From Necropsobacter massiliensis (GTDB lineage: Bacteria > Pseudomonadota > Gammaproteobacteria > Enterobacterales > Pasteurellaceae): a stretch of 64,000 nt of DNA. This document shows, in pieces, positions 9,294-17,553 of the stretch. The stretch's first letter is position 1. The number at the start of each line of letters is the position of its first letter. The stretch lies in NCBI RefSeq assembly GCF_000827595.2, contig NZ_LN776189.1, positions 124,001 through 188,000 of the forward strand. Reading direction: 5' to 3'. The notes beneath the pieces were generated by a model. That model was not told the origin of the DNA and ran no database searches. It saw nothing but the letters and a program-made list of their open reading frames with translations. Both the position numbers and the translations under genes were made by a program.

Positions 9294-9932
9294 TTATTTC
9301 ACTACATTTACTACTTCGCGCACCAGGCGTCCGATTTCATCCCAGTTTTTTGCCGCGATCAGGGATTTTTCCACAAACCAAGAACCGCCGCAGGCAATGA
9401 CATTAGGAACGGCGAGATAATCTCGGATATTGTGGATGCCGATACCGCCGGTCGGCATGATCTGCAATTGCGCATAAGGACCGAGTAACGCTTTGATCAT
9501 TTTCACACCGCCACTGGCCTCCGCCGGGAAAAATTTTACCGCACGAATCCCCATTTCCAGCGCCGCTTCAATCGCCATAGGGTTATTGACGCCCGGCGTA
9601 ACGGGAATATTCAGTGCCTGACATAATTGCACGATCCGCGGGTTAAAGCCCGGTGTGACGATACAATCAGCGCCGGCATGTTGGGCGCGCACCACCTGAT
9701 CTGGCGTCAGCACTGTGCCTGCCGCAATCAAAATAGCCGGATTATGGCGGCGCAGCAGACCAATAGCCTCTTCCGCCGCGGCGGAACGAAACGTGATTTC
9801 CACTACCGGCAACCCGTTGGTTGCCAAGGTTTCGGCAAGAGGCAGAATATCAGCCGCATTGTCCAGTGCGATCACCGGCACCACTTTTAATTGCGCCAGT
9901 GTGTCGATAATTTGTGCTGTGCTATAACTCAT
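9294..9932 (-). CDS. kdgA: 2-dehydro-3-deoxy-phosphogluconate (KDPG) aldolase
   Basis: Class I aldolase splitting KDPG to pyruvate and glyceraldehyde-3-phosphate, the last step of the uronate pathway. The 212 residues form one TIM barrel. The Schiff-base lysine is Lys133 in VKFFPAE and the catalytic glutamate is Glu45 in VVEITFR, at the same positions as in E. coli Eda. It lies 9 bp after kdgK and 10 bp before kdgF, so it is co-transcribed with them. E. coli calls the orthologue eda; kdgA is used here because of the context. Confidence 0.95.
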   Translation of the reverse strand: MSYSTAQIIDTLAQLKVVPVIALDNAADILPLAETLATNGLPVVEITFRSAAAEEAIGLLRRHNPAILIAAGTVLTPDQVVRAQHAGADCIVTPGFNPRIVQLCQALNIPVTPGVNNPMAIEAALEMGIRAVKFFPAEASGGVKMIKALLGPYAQLQIMPTGGIGIHNIRDYLAVPNVIACGGSWFVEKSLIAAKNWDEIGRLVREVVNVVK

Positions 9933-9941
9933 AATCTATTC

Positions 9942-10883
9942 CTAATTAAATTCGTCAATAAAATGTGCGGTGGCGGCGCTGTCGATAATCGCACCTTTAT
10001 GCTGAATCACCACGCCTGCCAGCGCATTGCCTTGTCGGCAGCAGTGAGCAAGCGGTTTATTTTGCAGATAGCCGTTTAAAAAGCCGGCGTTGAACGCATC
10101 GCCTGCCGAGGTGGTATCTACCACATTAGCAACCGCGTCGGTATGGATTTGTTGTTCTTCACCGTTAAAACTGCTGAAAAACGCACCGCACTTTCCTTGT
10201 TTCACCACCACGCTGTTTACTCCGGCATTTTTCAAGCGGCGCACCGTGTGTTGCGGATGTTCATCCTGCCAGACGGCCTGTTCGTCATCAAAGGTGACTA
10301 ATGCCAGACTGACGGCGGGGAAAAGTGCGGTGTAAATTTGCTGCGTTTCCGCCAAAGACGCCCATAAATTCGGGCGATAATTGCTGTCAAAAGCGATTTC
10401 AACACCTTGTTGCGCAAGCTGTTTAAGCCGATTGATAAGGGTGATGCGATCCGGCGGCGGCAAAATTGCCAGCGAAATGCCGCTCAGATAAATCATATCG
10501 ACCTTTTCCAGTTGCGCCGAAATTTGCGGGTAGTCTTGATGTTGCAATAAATAGCGGGCGGCGGATTGGTTGCGCCAATATAAAAAGGTGCGTTCGCCCT
10601 GTGGATCAAGCTGAATCAAATATAAACCCGGCTGCCGCTGCCCATCGCGCAGTACCAGAGCCGTGTTGATATTATCCGCCTGCCAGTGCTCGAGCATACC
10701 TTGACTGAGTTTGTCCGTACCCAGCGCCGAGACATATCGGATGTCAAGCTGTTGCGTTGGGCTGATACGGGCTAAATACGTCGCCGTATTCAGTGTATCG
10801 CCGCCGTAAGTCTGGCGCATAGTGCCGAACGGTTCGCCGTTCAGCTCAATCATACATTCGCCGATTATCGCTATTTTTTTCAT
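9942..10883 (-). CDS. kdgK: 2-dehydro-3-deoxygluconate (KDG) kinase, PfkB family
   Basis: Cytosolic ribokinase-type enzyme that phosphorylates KDG to KDPG with ATP. The 313 residues show the N-terminal PfkB signature region (GGDTLNTATYLARI, about residues 28-41) and the C-terminal anion-hole motif DTTSAGDAFNAGF with the catalytic Asp, near residue 252. GGGAGCAGG precedes the ATG. It follows the RpiB-like gene after a 60-bp gap containing a strong hairpin and precedes kdgA by 9 bp. Two USS cores lie inside (near 10187 and 10326). Confidence 0.94.
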   Translation of the reverse strand: MKKIAIIGECMIELNGEPFGTMRQTYGGDTLNTATYLARISPTQQLDIRYVSALGTDKLSQGMLEHWQADNINTALVLRDGQRQPGLYLIQLDPQGERTFLYWRNQSAARYLLQHQDYPQISAQLEKVDMIYLSGISLAILPPPDRITLINRLKQLAQQGVEIAFDSNYRPNLWASLAETQQIYTALFPAVSLALVTFDDEQAVWQDEHPQHTVRRLKNAGVNSVVVKQGKCGAFFSSFNGEEQQIHTDAVANVVDTTSAGDAFNAGFLNGYLQNKPLAHCCRQGNALAGVVIQHKGAIIDSAATAHFIDEFN

Positions 10884-10899
10884 TGCCTGCTCCCGTGTG

Positions 10900-10934
10900 A
10901 ATAAACCCGCCTGTTTGATATAAGCGGGTTTATT
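10900..10934 (-). terminator. Intercistronic hairpin between rpiB-like gene and kdgK
   Basis: Perfect 11-bp arms AATAAACCCGC / GCGGGTTTATT around a 13-base loop. No T-tract follows on the minus strand, so it is more likely an mRNA-stability or partial attenuation element than a full terminator. Confidence 0.5.
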
Positions 10935-10943
10935 GCGGATTGA

Positions 10944-11585
10944 TTAGCTCGCCAAAATGTCGCGGACGAATTGTTCGATTGCTTTGTCCTGACAGTTGGC
11001 AAAGAAACATTGCTGGAAGCGTTCGCCGCTGACGGCAGTTTTCACCAGTTCCGGATCGATTGCGCGCAGCGTATCCAAATAATTGTCTTTTACCACCGCT
11101 CTTTTCACTTGATCCAAAATACCGGCGTTGCGAATCTGCGGTTCCTTGCGTTCTGCCGGATAGCCCTCGCCGCGTACGCCGGTAAAGGCTTTTTCAAACA
11201 TATAGCGCAGGTTTAATTCCGCTCCCCAGCCGAAACCTTTGGCGAAGGCTAATGCCAGTGCATTGCCGTTATTGATCTGACAAAACAGGAACGCATCAGT
11301 CGGATCCAAACAATAGCCGCACACCACGCCGGGGTGGATATTGAGCGACATCATCGCGCCTTGTCCGGTGCCGCAACCGGTCACTACAAAATCCACCGCT
11401 TTGGAATTAAGCAGGATGCTAGCCATAATGCCTAGGTGAATGTAAGTCAGGTGGTGATCGTTTTCATCGGACATGCCTACATTAAACACTGCATAGCCTT
11501 TTGGATCGACCACGGTTTTTAATTCTTTCAGTACCACAGCGTTTTTAGCTGCTTGGCTGTTTTCCATCATTAATGCAATTTTCAT
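10944..11585 (-). CDS. RpiB/LacAB-family isomerase, probable DKI isomerase replacing KduI
   Basis: A 213-residue member of the RpiB/LacA/LacB fold, longer than the 150-residue ribose-phosphate isomerases. The catalytic-cysteine motif is kept as TGCGTGQGAM (Cys71). Start set at ATG 11585, since AAGG stands 9 bases upstream; the ATG two codons earlier is too close. It sits between kduD and kdgK, where the pathway needs an isomerase for 5-keto-4-deoxyuronate, and no kduI is present. Streptococcal DhuI, an RpiB-family protein beside a KduD-like dehydrogenase, carries out this reaction on unsaturated uronates. A DhuI-like role is therefore inferred; an ordinary pentose-phosphate role is unlikely because rpiA is present at 42306. 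Confidence 0.8.
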   Translation of the reverse strand: MKIALMMENSQAAKNAVVLKELKTVVDPKGYAVFNVGMSDENDHHLTYIHLGIMASILLNSKAVDFVVTGCGTGQGAMMSLNIHPGVVCGYCLDPTDAFLFCQINNGNALALAFAKGFGWGAELNLRYMFEKAFTGVRGEGYPAERKEPQIRNAGILDQVKRAVVKDNYLDTLRAIDPELVKTAVSGERFQQCFFANCQDKAIEQFVRDILAS

Positions 11586-11639
11586 CGTCATACACCTTTT
11601 ATCAATTAAGTTAAAAAATACTCTGGCACGGCGTTGTGA

Positions 11640-12395
11640 CTATCTTGCCAGCCAGCCGCCGTCAACTGCAACGCTATAACCGTTGACATAATCGCTGGCT
11701 GCCGAGGCTAAGAATACACAAGGGCCGACTAAATCGTTTGGCGTTCCCCAGCGGCCTGCTGGGATACGGTCTAAAATTTCTTTGCTACGGGCTTCGTCGG
11801 CGCGTAAGGCGGCAGTGTTGTCGGTGGCCATATAGCCCGGCGCAACGGCATTCACATTAATATGATATTTTGCCCATTCATTTGCCATGGCGCGGGTAAT
11901 GCCCATCACGGCGCTTTTTGATGCGGTGTAGGACGGCACCCGAATGCCGCCTTGAAATGACAGCATAGAGGCAACATTGATGATTTTACCGCCATGACCT
12001 TGTTTGATGAATTGTTTTGCCGCCAGTTGAGACAGAAAGAACACGGTTTTTAAGTTGATATTAATGACGTCATCCCAGTTCTGTTCGCTGAAATCAATGG
12101 CATCTTCGCGACGGATAATCCCAGCGTTGTTGACTAAAATATCAATTTTACCGAATACGGCAACGGCTTTTTCGATGATCTCGGCAAGTCCTTCTTGTTT
12201 CATTAGATTGGCTTCAAGATTGACGAATTTGCGCCCCGCGGCTTCGATTTTTTGTTTGGTTTCTAGCGGTTCGACCAGATTAATCCCGACGATATCACAG
12301 CCGGCTTGCGCCAGACCCAGCGCCATGCCTTGACCGAGACCTGTGTTGCAACCTGTCACTACGGCGACTTTTCCGGTGAGATCAAATAAGTTCAT
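11640..12395 (-). CDS. kduD: 2-deoxy-D-gluconate 3-dehydrogenase (SDR family)
   Basis: Reduces 2,5-diketo-3-deoxygluconate (DKII) to KDG with NAD(P)H. The 251-residue short-chain dehydrogenase has the cofactor motif TGCNTGLGQG near residue 15, NNAG near residue 90, and the catalytic Tyr/Lys in PSYTASKSA near residue 155. It ends in DGGWLAR like E. coli KduD, to which it is very similar along its whole length. It is the first gene of the minus-strand operon and stands divergently to kdgR, with a KdgR-type palindrome between the two. Confidence 0.95.
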   Translation of the reverse strand: MNLFDLTGKVAVVTGCNTGLGQGMALGLAQAGCDIVGINLVEPLETKQKIEAAGRKFVNLEANLMKQEGLAEIIEKAVAVFGKIDILVNNAGIIRREDAIDFSEQNWDDVININLKTVFFLSQLAAKQFIKQGHGGKIINVASMLSFQGGIRVPSYTASKSAVMGITRAMANEWAKYHINVNAVAPGYMATDNTAALRADEARSKEILDRIPAGRWGTPNDLVGPCVFLASAASDYVNGYSVAVDGGWLAR

Positions 12396-12505
12396 ATAAC
12401 ATCTCCTTGAGACCTGAATGTGTTGGATTGAAATAAAATAGCAGCGTTACTCTCTGTGCTGTATGAACCGCATTATACATAGAATAAAAATATATTACAA
12501 TAAAT

Positions 12506-12522
12506 ATGAAACATTATTTCAT
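12506..12522. promoter_or_regulatory. KdgR operator in the kduD-kdgR divergent region
   Basis: ATGAAACATTATTTCAT is a near-perfect inverted repeat (ATGAAAC / ATTTCAT) and fits the enterobacterial KdgR box. It lies 111 bases before the kduD start and 120 before kdgR. Control of the operon and autoregulation are inferred. Confidence 0.75.
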
Positions 12523-12641
12523 TTTTTATATCTAAATTTGAGATAGCGTAAGTTTTTTTCTAAAAGAAAACTTTTATGCTATTATTTGCGCTATTACAAG
12601 AGAATTTCGTTTAATCATAAACAGATAACATATGGATCACC

Positions 12642-13433
12642 ATGGAAAAAGAAACGCAACCGGAAGCAGTATCTTCAGTATTAAAAGTGTTCGGTATTAT
12701 TGAAGCATTGGCTGAACAGAAAGAAATCGGCATTACTGACTTGGCGCAGCGCTTAATGATGTCTAAAAGTACGACCTATCGTTTTTTACAGACAATGAAA
12801 ACGCTGGGTTTTGTATCTCAGGAGGGAGAAACGGATAAATACCGTTTAACCTTAAAGCTGTTTGAGGTCGGGGCGAAATCCTTAGAATATGTGGATTTAA
12901 TCACATTAGCCAACAAGGAAATGGCCTATATTGCCAAGCAAACCAATGAGACGTTGCATTTAGGGATGCTGGAGGGCAATGAAATCATTTATTTGCACAA
13001 GATTGATTCTAATTACAGCTTAAGAATGCACTCCCGTATTGGGCGACGTAACCCGTTATACAGCACAGCGATCGGAAAAGTGCTGCTGTCCGACTATAGC
13101 GAGGCGGAGGTTAGAGAGATATTGAAAGACGTCGCTTTCATTAAACACACCGAAAAAACGCTGGAAAACATTGAGCAGCTTGCACAGGAACTGGATAAAG
13201 TACGGCAACAGCATTATGCGGAAGATAATGAAGAGCAGGAACCGGGCTTAAGATGTATTGCGGCGCCGGTGTATAACCGCTTCGGGCATATTATTGCTGG
13301 CATTTCGATTTCCCTGCCGACTATCCGTTTTAAAGAAGAGCAACTGCCGTATTTGGTCGGTTTGCTGCAACAGGCGGGCAAGAAAGTCTCTGAGCAACTA
13401 GGCTATCACAATTATCCGCCGATTGCCGATTAG
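12642..13433 (+). CDS. kdgR: Transcriptional repressor KdgR (IclR family)
   Basis: IclR-type regulator, in enterobacteria released from DNA by KDG. The 263 residues contain an N-terminal winged helix-turn-helix (IGITDLAQRLMMSKSTTYRF, about residues 28-47) and the C-terminal IclR effector domain, with GRRNPLYSTAIGKVLL and NEEQEPGLRCIA close to E. coli KdgR. The protein matches KdgR throughout and ends YHNYPPIAD against YHDYPF. It faces away from kduD, and KdgR-type palindromes occur at three promoters of this locus, so it most probably governs all of them. Confidence 0.93.
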   Translation: MEKETQPEAVSSVLKVFGIIEALAEQKEIGITDLAQRLMMSKSTTYRFLQTMKTLGFVSQEGETDKYRLTLKLFEVGAKSLEYVDLITLANKEMAYIAKQTNETLHLGMLEGNEIIYLHKIDSNYSLRMHSRIGRRNPLYSTAIGKVLLSDYSEAEVREILKDVAFIKHTEKTLENIEQLAQELDKVRQQHYAEDNEEQEPGLRCIAAPVYNRFGHIIAGISISLPTIRFKEEQLPYLVGLLQQAGKKVSEQLGYHNYPPIAD

Positions 13434-13579
13434 CGACACGCCACTTAATGGCTGCCTCGCGCTGAACGTCAGTCACATACATGAAGTAACCTCATGATTT
13501 TATTATGGGGTTATTGTTTAATCGGCTTAGAACCGGTAAAGATTGCGGTACTGGCCGTGTTATGATCAGATATACCAAT

Positions 13580-14335
13580 TTATTCGGTTTGTATATTCAG
13601 TGAAACCTTTGGGGTCAATGGCTGAATGTCCAAAACTTCCGCAATATCCACCGCACTTTTTTTAATCCGCCAGCGAATGTTGAATTCATATAAGGCAATG
13701 CCGTAAATTCGTTCACTGATTTTACCTTGATGGTAGGCGGGGCGGGGATCCTGCTGGATAACCTGACGGATAAAGCGGATAAAGTGCGGTCGGTTTTTTT
13801 CCAGTTTTTGCGCGGTATGGTATGCGTGCGCTGTGAATTCAACCTGCAATAACCCTTGTGGTTTGTGTTGCGCGAAGCTGCATTGTGCGGCAGGTTCGCT
13901 GTCGGCATAGGCAATGTAGGGTTTGATGTCAAAAATCGGGGTGCCGTCCACTAAATCGACGGCGCCGAGATGCAGCAGCACTTTACCGTCACGGCATTCG
14001 ATACGATGCAGTCGCGCTTTGGACAGACCCAGCGGATTCGGGCGGTGCGTGGCGCGCGAGGCAAATACACCAATGCGTCGATTGCCGCCTAATCGGGGCG
14101 GACGTACTGTCGGCTGCCATTTCCCGGCGGGGATTCTATCAAAGCGGAAGATCAGCCAGATGTGCGAAAATTGTTCTAATCCGCGTACTGCCTCAGGCTG
14201 ATTATAGGGCGGCAGCAGTTCGACAATACCGATACCGTCTTCGATCAGATCAGGTTGGCGGGGCACTGAAAATTTTTCTTTGTATGGGCTGTGGATAATA
14301 GCAACCGGCTGTAATTGCAGGGATAAATCCGACAT
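13580..14335 (-). CDS. trmO: tRNA (N6-threonylcarbamoyladenosine37-N6)-methyltransferase TrmO
   Basis: SAM-dependent enzyme that N6-methylates t6A37 in tRNA-Thr(GGU); also known as YaeB/TsaA/VirR family. The N-terminal domain shows the family blocks [39 protein letters not shown] in slightly varied form ([18 protein letters not shown]) and [18 protein letters not shown]. Start at ATG 14335 with GAGGA 6 bases upstream; the in-frame TTG-type extension lacks a site. It is monocistronic on the minus strand and carries two USS cores near its 3' end (13652, 13782). menA is divergent. Confidence 0.93.
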   Translation of the reverse strand: MSDLSLQLQPVAIIHSPYKEKFSVPRQPDLIEDGIGIVELLPPYNQPEAVRGLEQFSHIWLIFRFDRIPAGKWQPTVRPPRLGGNRRIGVFASRATHRPNPLGLSKARLHRIECRDGKVLLHLGAVDLVDGTPIFDIKPYIAYADSEPAAQCSFAQHKPQGLLQVEFTAHAYHTAQKLEKNRPHFIRFIRQVIQQDPRPAYHQGKISERIYGIALYEFNIRWRIKKSAVDIAEVLDIQPLTPKVSLNIQTE

Positions 14336-14443
14336 ATTTTCCTCAAAATAGTTAAAAAGCACGCGATAAACTTGTAGAATATGCCATTATTGTACGCAAA
14401 GTGCGGTGAAAAAAAGACTTTTTTCTGAAGTTAAGTGAGAATT

Positions 14444-15349
14444 ATGACAAAAGACACATTGAAAATGTGGATAGAAACGGCAAGACCGAAAACCCTGCCT
14501 CTTGCCGCGGCATCAATTATTATGGGCGCGGCGCTAGCCTATCATAGCGGAGCGTTCAGCTGGCGCATTACGTTGTTGTGCCTGTTGACGACATTATTAT
14601 TGCAAGTGTTATCAAATTTCGCCAATGATTATGGCGATCATCAGAAAGGTTCGGATACAGCCGAGCGTATCGGACCGTTACGCGGCATTCAGCATGGACT
14701 AATCAGTGCTTCTCAGCTTAAAACGGGACTGTTGGCGGTAGTCGCGGCCAGTCTCGTAAGCGGTACCGTGTTGCTTGCTGTCGCCTATCGAAACCTAACG
14801 GATTTGATGACTTTTGGGCTATTGGGCGGCGTGGCGATTATTGCCGCGATAACCTACACTGTGGGCGAAAAGCCTTACGGTTATTTGGGCTTAGGCGATA
14901 TTTCGGTGTTTATTTTTTTTGGTTTACTGGGGGTGGCGGGCTGCTATTATTTGCAGACCCACAGCCTGCAAGCGGCGATTTTTTTACCGGCGGCGGCAAC
15001 TGGGCTGCTTGCCACTGCCGTGCTGAACATTAATAATTTGCGCGATATTGAACAGGATCGCAAAGCCGGAAAAAATACTTTGGTGGTGCGGCTGGGCGCT
15101 TATCGAGGACGGCTTTATCATTGCGCGTTATTATTGGTTGCGGCGCTGTGCTATTTGCTGTTTGCCGTGCTGCATTTTCACCATTGGTTCAGCTTCGTCT
15201 TCATATGTGCGTTTCCTTTGTTAATCCGACATGCTTGGTTTGTTTATCGTAACAGGGAACCACATCGGTTGCGTCCGATGTTGGCGCAGATGTCGTTATT
15301 TGCGCTGCTGACCAATTTGTTGTTCAGTTTCGGCTTGCTTGCGGGATAA
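14444..15349 (+). CDS. menA: 1,4-dihydroxy-2-naphthoate polyprenyltransferase MenA
   Basis: Integral membrane UbiA-family prenyltransferase that attaches the isoprenoid chain to DHNA, making demethylmenaquinone for anaerobic respiration. About 301 residues with eight or nine membrane helices. The two Mg-diphosphate motifs are NDYGDHQKGSD (about residue 63) and NNLRDIEQDRKAGK (about residue 202); RPKTLPLA near the start is typical of MenA. ATG 14444 is preferred to the in-frame GTG 14435, which resembles part of the ribosome binding site (AAGTGAGA). rraA follows 53 bp later, the same order as menA-rraA in E. coli. Confidence 0.95.
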   Translation: MTKDTLKMWIETARPKTLPLAAASIIMGAALAYHSGAFSWRITLLCLLTTLLLQVLSNFANDYGDHQKGSDTAERIGPLRGIQHGLISASQLKTGLLAVVAASLVSGTVLLAVAYRNLTDLMTFGLLGGVAIIAAITYTVGEKPYGYLGLGDISVFIFFGLLGVAGCYYLQTHSLQAAIFLPAAATGLLATAVLNINNLRDIEQDRKAGKNTLVVRLGAYRGRLYHCALLLVAALCYLLFAVLHFHHWFSFVFICAFPLLIRHAWFVYRNREPHRLRPMLAQMSLFALLTNLLFSFGLLAG

Positions 15350-15402
15350 GAAAGCGCATATACTAGCGGGTGATTTTTCAGCTTACATTAAAGGGTACTC
15401 TT

Positions 15403-15903
15403 ATGTATATTGATACTTCGGAACTGTGCGATATTTATCTTGATCAGATTGATGTCGTCGAACCTGTTTTTTCAAGCTTTGGCGGTTTAAGTTCGTTTTA
15501 TGGCAAAGTGACGACAGTAAAATGTTTTGAAAGCAACGGACTGATTGCCGAGATTTTAGAAGAGAACGGTGAAGGCCGGGTGTTGCTGATTGACGGCGGC
15601 GGTGCGGTACGCCGGGCATTGATTGACGCCGAGCTGGCACGTCTGGCGGCGGATAACGGCTGGGAGGGCATTATTGTGTACGGTGCCGTTCGCCAGTTAC
15701 AGCAGCTGGAAAATATTGATATCGGTATTCAGGCGTTGGCGCCGATTCCGGTGGGCGCGGATGATAATACGGTGGGTGAGGCGGATGTGCCAGTCAATTT
15801 CGGCGGCGTCACTTTCTTCCCAGAAGATTATGTTTATGCGGATTTGACCGGTATTATCCTGTCTCAGGAACCACTGGAACTTGAAGACGCAGAAGAAGAA
15901 TAA
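15403..15903 (+). CDS. rraA: Regulator of RNase E activity RraA
   Basis: Trimeric protein that binds RNase E and restrains mRNA decay; the fold is shared with class II aldolases but RraA lacks their activity. The 166 residues begin [12 protein letters not shown] and contain the glycine-rich block [15 protein letters not shown] and [12 protein letters not shown] seen in RraA, with an acidic tail (LELEDAEEE). ATG 15403 follows AAGGG by 6 bases. It is followed by a strong terminator. Confidence 0.95.
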   Translation: MYIDTSELCDIYLDQIDVVEPVFSSFGGLSSFYGKVTTVKCFESNGLIAEILEENGEGRVLLIDGGGAVRRALIDAELARLAADNGWEGIIVYGAVRQLQQLENIDIGIQALAPIPVGADDNTVGEADVPVNFGGVTFFPEDYVYADLTGIILSQEPLELEDAEEE

Positions 15904-15927
15904 CATTGACAGTGTTTCCATTTGATA

Positions 15928-15962
15928 AAATACGGCTGGTCTGCTTGATCAGCCGTATTTTT
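15928..15962 (+). terminator. Terminator after rraA
   Basis: AAATACGGCT pairs with AGCCGTATTT and the stem continues through GGTC/GATC to a TGCTT loop, followed by TTTTTT. It lies 25 bases after the rraA stop. Confidence 0.9.
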
Positions 15963-16095
15963 TATGATTTTTTCTGATGAAGTTCAAAAAACCATAAAAA
16001 AATCATTGCTTTTTTTTAACAAGTTGATAACGTCATATCGTCTGCTATTGCAGGACAAGGTTTTTATCCGTGTTTATTCGTTTGAGGATATTATT

Positions 16096-17484
16096 ATGAG
16101 TTCGACTTCACCGACAAAAACAGCATCAAATAAAAGTGCGATTATTTTTTTAGTCGATATTGTGTTGTTTATTATTTTACTGAATGTATTACCGTTTGAT
16201 CCGAAAGCGAATAAGGGATTAGCTTTACTCGTCTTTATTGCGGTGTTATGGCTGACGGAAGCGTTGCATGTTACCGTTACCGCGTTGTTGGTGCCGTTGT
16301 TGGCTATCGGACTTGGGCTGGTGGCGACCAAAGATGCGCTGGTCGCCTTCGCAGATCCGACGATCTTTTTATTTTTCGGTGGCTTTGCGCTCGCCACGGC
16401 GCTGCATATTCAGAGACTTGATCGCATGATCGCCAACAAAATTATGGCGTTGGCAAAGGGCAAGTTATTTGTGGCGGTAATTTATCTGTTTTCGATAACC
16501 GCATTTTTATCAATGTGGATGAGTAATACCGCAACGGCGGCGATGATGTTACCGCTGGCAATGGGCATTTTGAGCCAAATAGATAAAACCCGCAATCATA
16601 ATACTTATGTGTTTGTGCTGTTGGGTATCGCCTACAGCGCCAGTATCGGCGGCATGGGGACGCTGGTTGGCAGCCCGCCAAATGCGATTGTGGCTTCTCA
16701 GCTGAAATTAACCTTCTCCGATTGGTTGTGGTATGGGCTGCCGGTTGCGATTATTTTGATGCCGGTAATGATCGGTACGCTGTATCTGGTCTTCAAACCG
16801 AAACTGAATATTCGTTTTGAACAAAGTTTTGAAAAAATCGAAATGACTAAACCGCGGATTATCACGCTGGTGATTTTCGCTATTATCGCCGCTTGTTGGG
16901 TGTTTAGCAGTCAAATTAACCCGCTGTTGTCTTCTCTGCTCGGTATGACGAAAAAGATCGGCAGTTTTGACAGCGTTGTGGCGCTGCTCGCCGCCGTGGT
17001 TATTTGTGTCACCGGCGTGGCATCTTGGAAACAGCTCCAGGAAAATACCGATTGGGGCGTATTGATGTTGTTCGGCGGTGGTTTAACCTTAAGTGCGGTA
17101 TTAAGAGATTCTGGTGCAAGCAAAATTTTGGCTGACGGCATTGTATTTATGATTGAAGGCGGTCATTTCTATCTTATCGGATTGCTGGTGGCGGCATTTA
17201 TCATTTTCTTAACTGAATTTACCTCCAATACCGCAAGTGCCGCGTTGTTGGTGCCGATCTTTATTTCCATTGCACAATCGTTAGGTATGCCGGAACTGGG
17301 CTTAGCCCTGATTATCGGTTTGGGGGCGTCTTGTGCCTTTATGCTGCCGGTGGCAACACCACCGAACGCGATTGTATTCGGTACCGGCGAGGTGCGGCAG
17401 CGAGAAATGGTACGCGCCGGCGTGGTGTTGAATATTTTATGCGTGCTGGTTATTGCTACAACCGCTTACCTGTTCTGGTTTTAG
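16096..17484 (+). CDS. SLC13/DASS-family anion symporter, probable di/tricarboxylate carrier
   Basis: Inner-membrane Na+-coupled carrier, 462 residues with about 11-12 hydrophobic segments. The two SNT signatures of the DASS family are present (WMSNTATAAMMLP about residue 137; FTSNTASAALLVP about residue 376), each followed by a PPNAI hairpin element (GSPPNAIV, ATPPNAIVFG). This is the SdcS/VcINDY-type architecture, so succinate, malate or related C4 acids are the likely cargo; sulfate cannot be excluded. Start at ATG 16096 with GAGGA 10 bases upstream; the open frame extends further 5' into the rraA terminator without a plausible site. It stands alone between two terminators. Confidence 0.9.
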   Translation: MSSTSPTKTASNKSAIIFLVDIVLFIILLNVLPFDPKANKGLALLVFIAVLWLTEALHVTVTALLVPLLAIGLGLVATKDALVAFADPTIFLFFGGFALATALHIQRLDRMIANKIMALAKGKLFVAVIYLFSITAFLSMWMSNTATAAMMLPLAMGILSQIDKTRNHNTYVFVLLGIAYSASIGGMGTLVGSPPNAIVASQLKLTFSDWLWYGLPVAIILMPVMIGTLYLVFKPKLNIRFEQSFEKIEMTKPRIITLVIFAIIAACWVFSSQINPLLSSLLGMTKKIGSFDSVVALLAAVVICVTGVASWKQLQENTDWGVLMLFGGGLTLSAVLRDSGASKILADGIVFMIEGGHFYLIGLLVAAFIIFLTEFTSNTASAALLVPIFISIAQSLGMPELGLALIIGLGASCAFMLPVATPPNAIVFGTGEVRQREMVRAGVVLNILCVLVIATTAYLFWF

Positions 17485-17505
17485 TTAATTACCTATTGAT
17501 TGGTG

Positions 17506-17535
17506 AAATAGCGAAGCATACTTCGCTATTTTTTT
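17506..17535 (+). terminator. Terminator after the DASS carrier
   Basis: AAATAGCGAAG, loop CATA, CTTCGCTATTT then more T. The 11-bp stem is symmetric and has A/T runs on both sides, so it may also stop the minus-strand flavoprotein gene that ends at 17554. Confidence 0.85.
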
Positions 17536-17553
17536 GTGCCGAAATGTCGAGTG

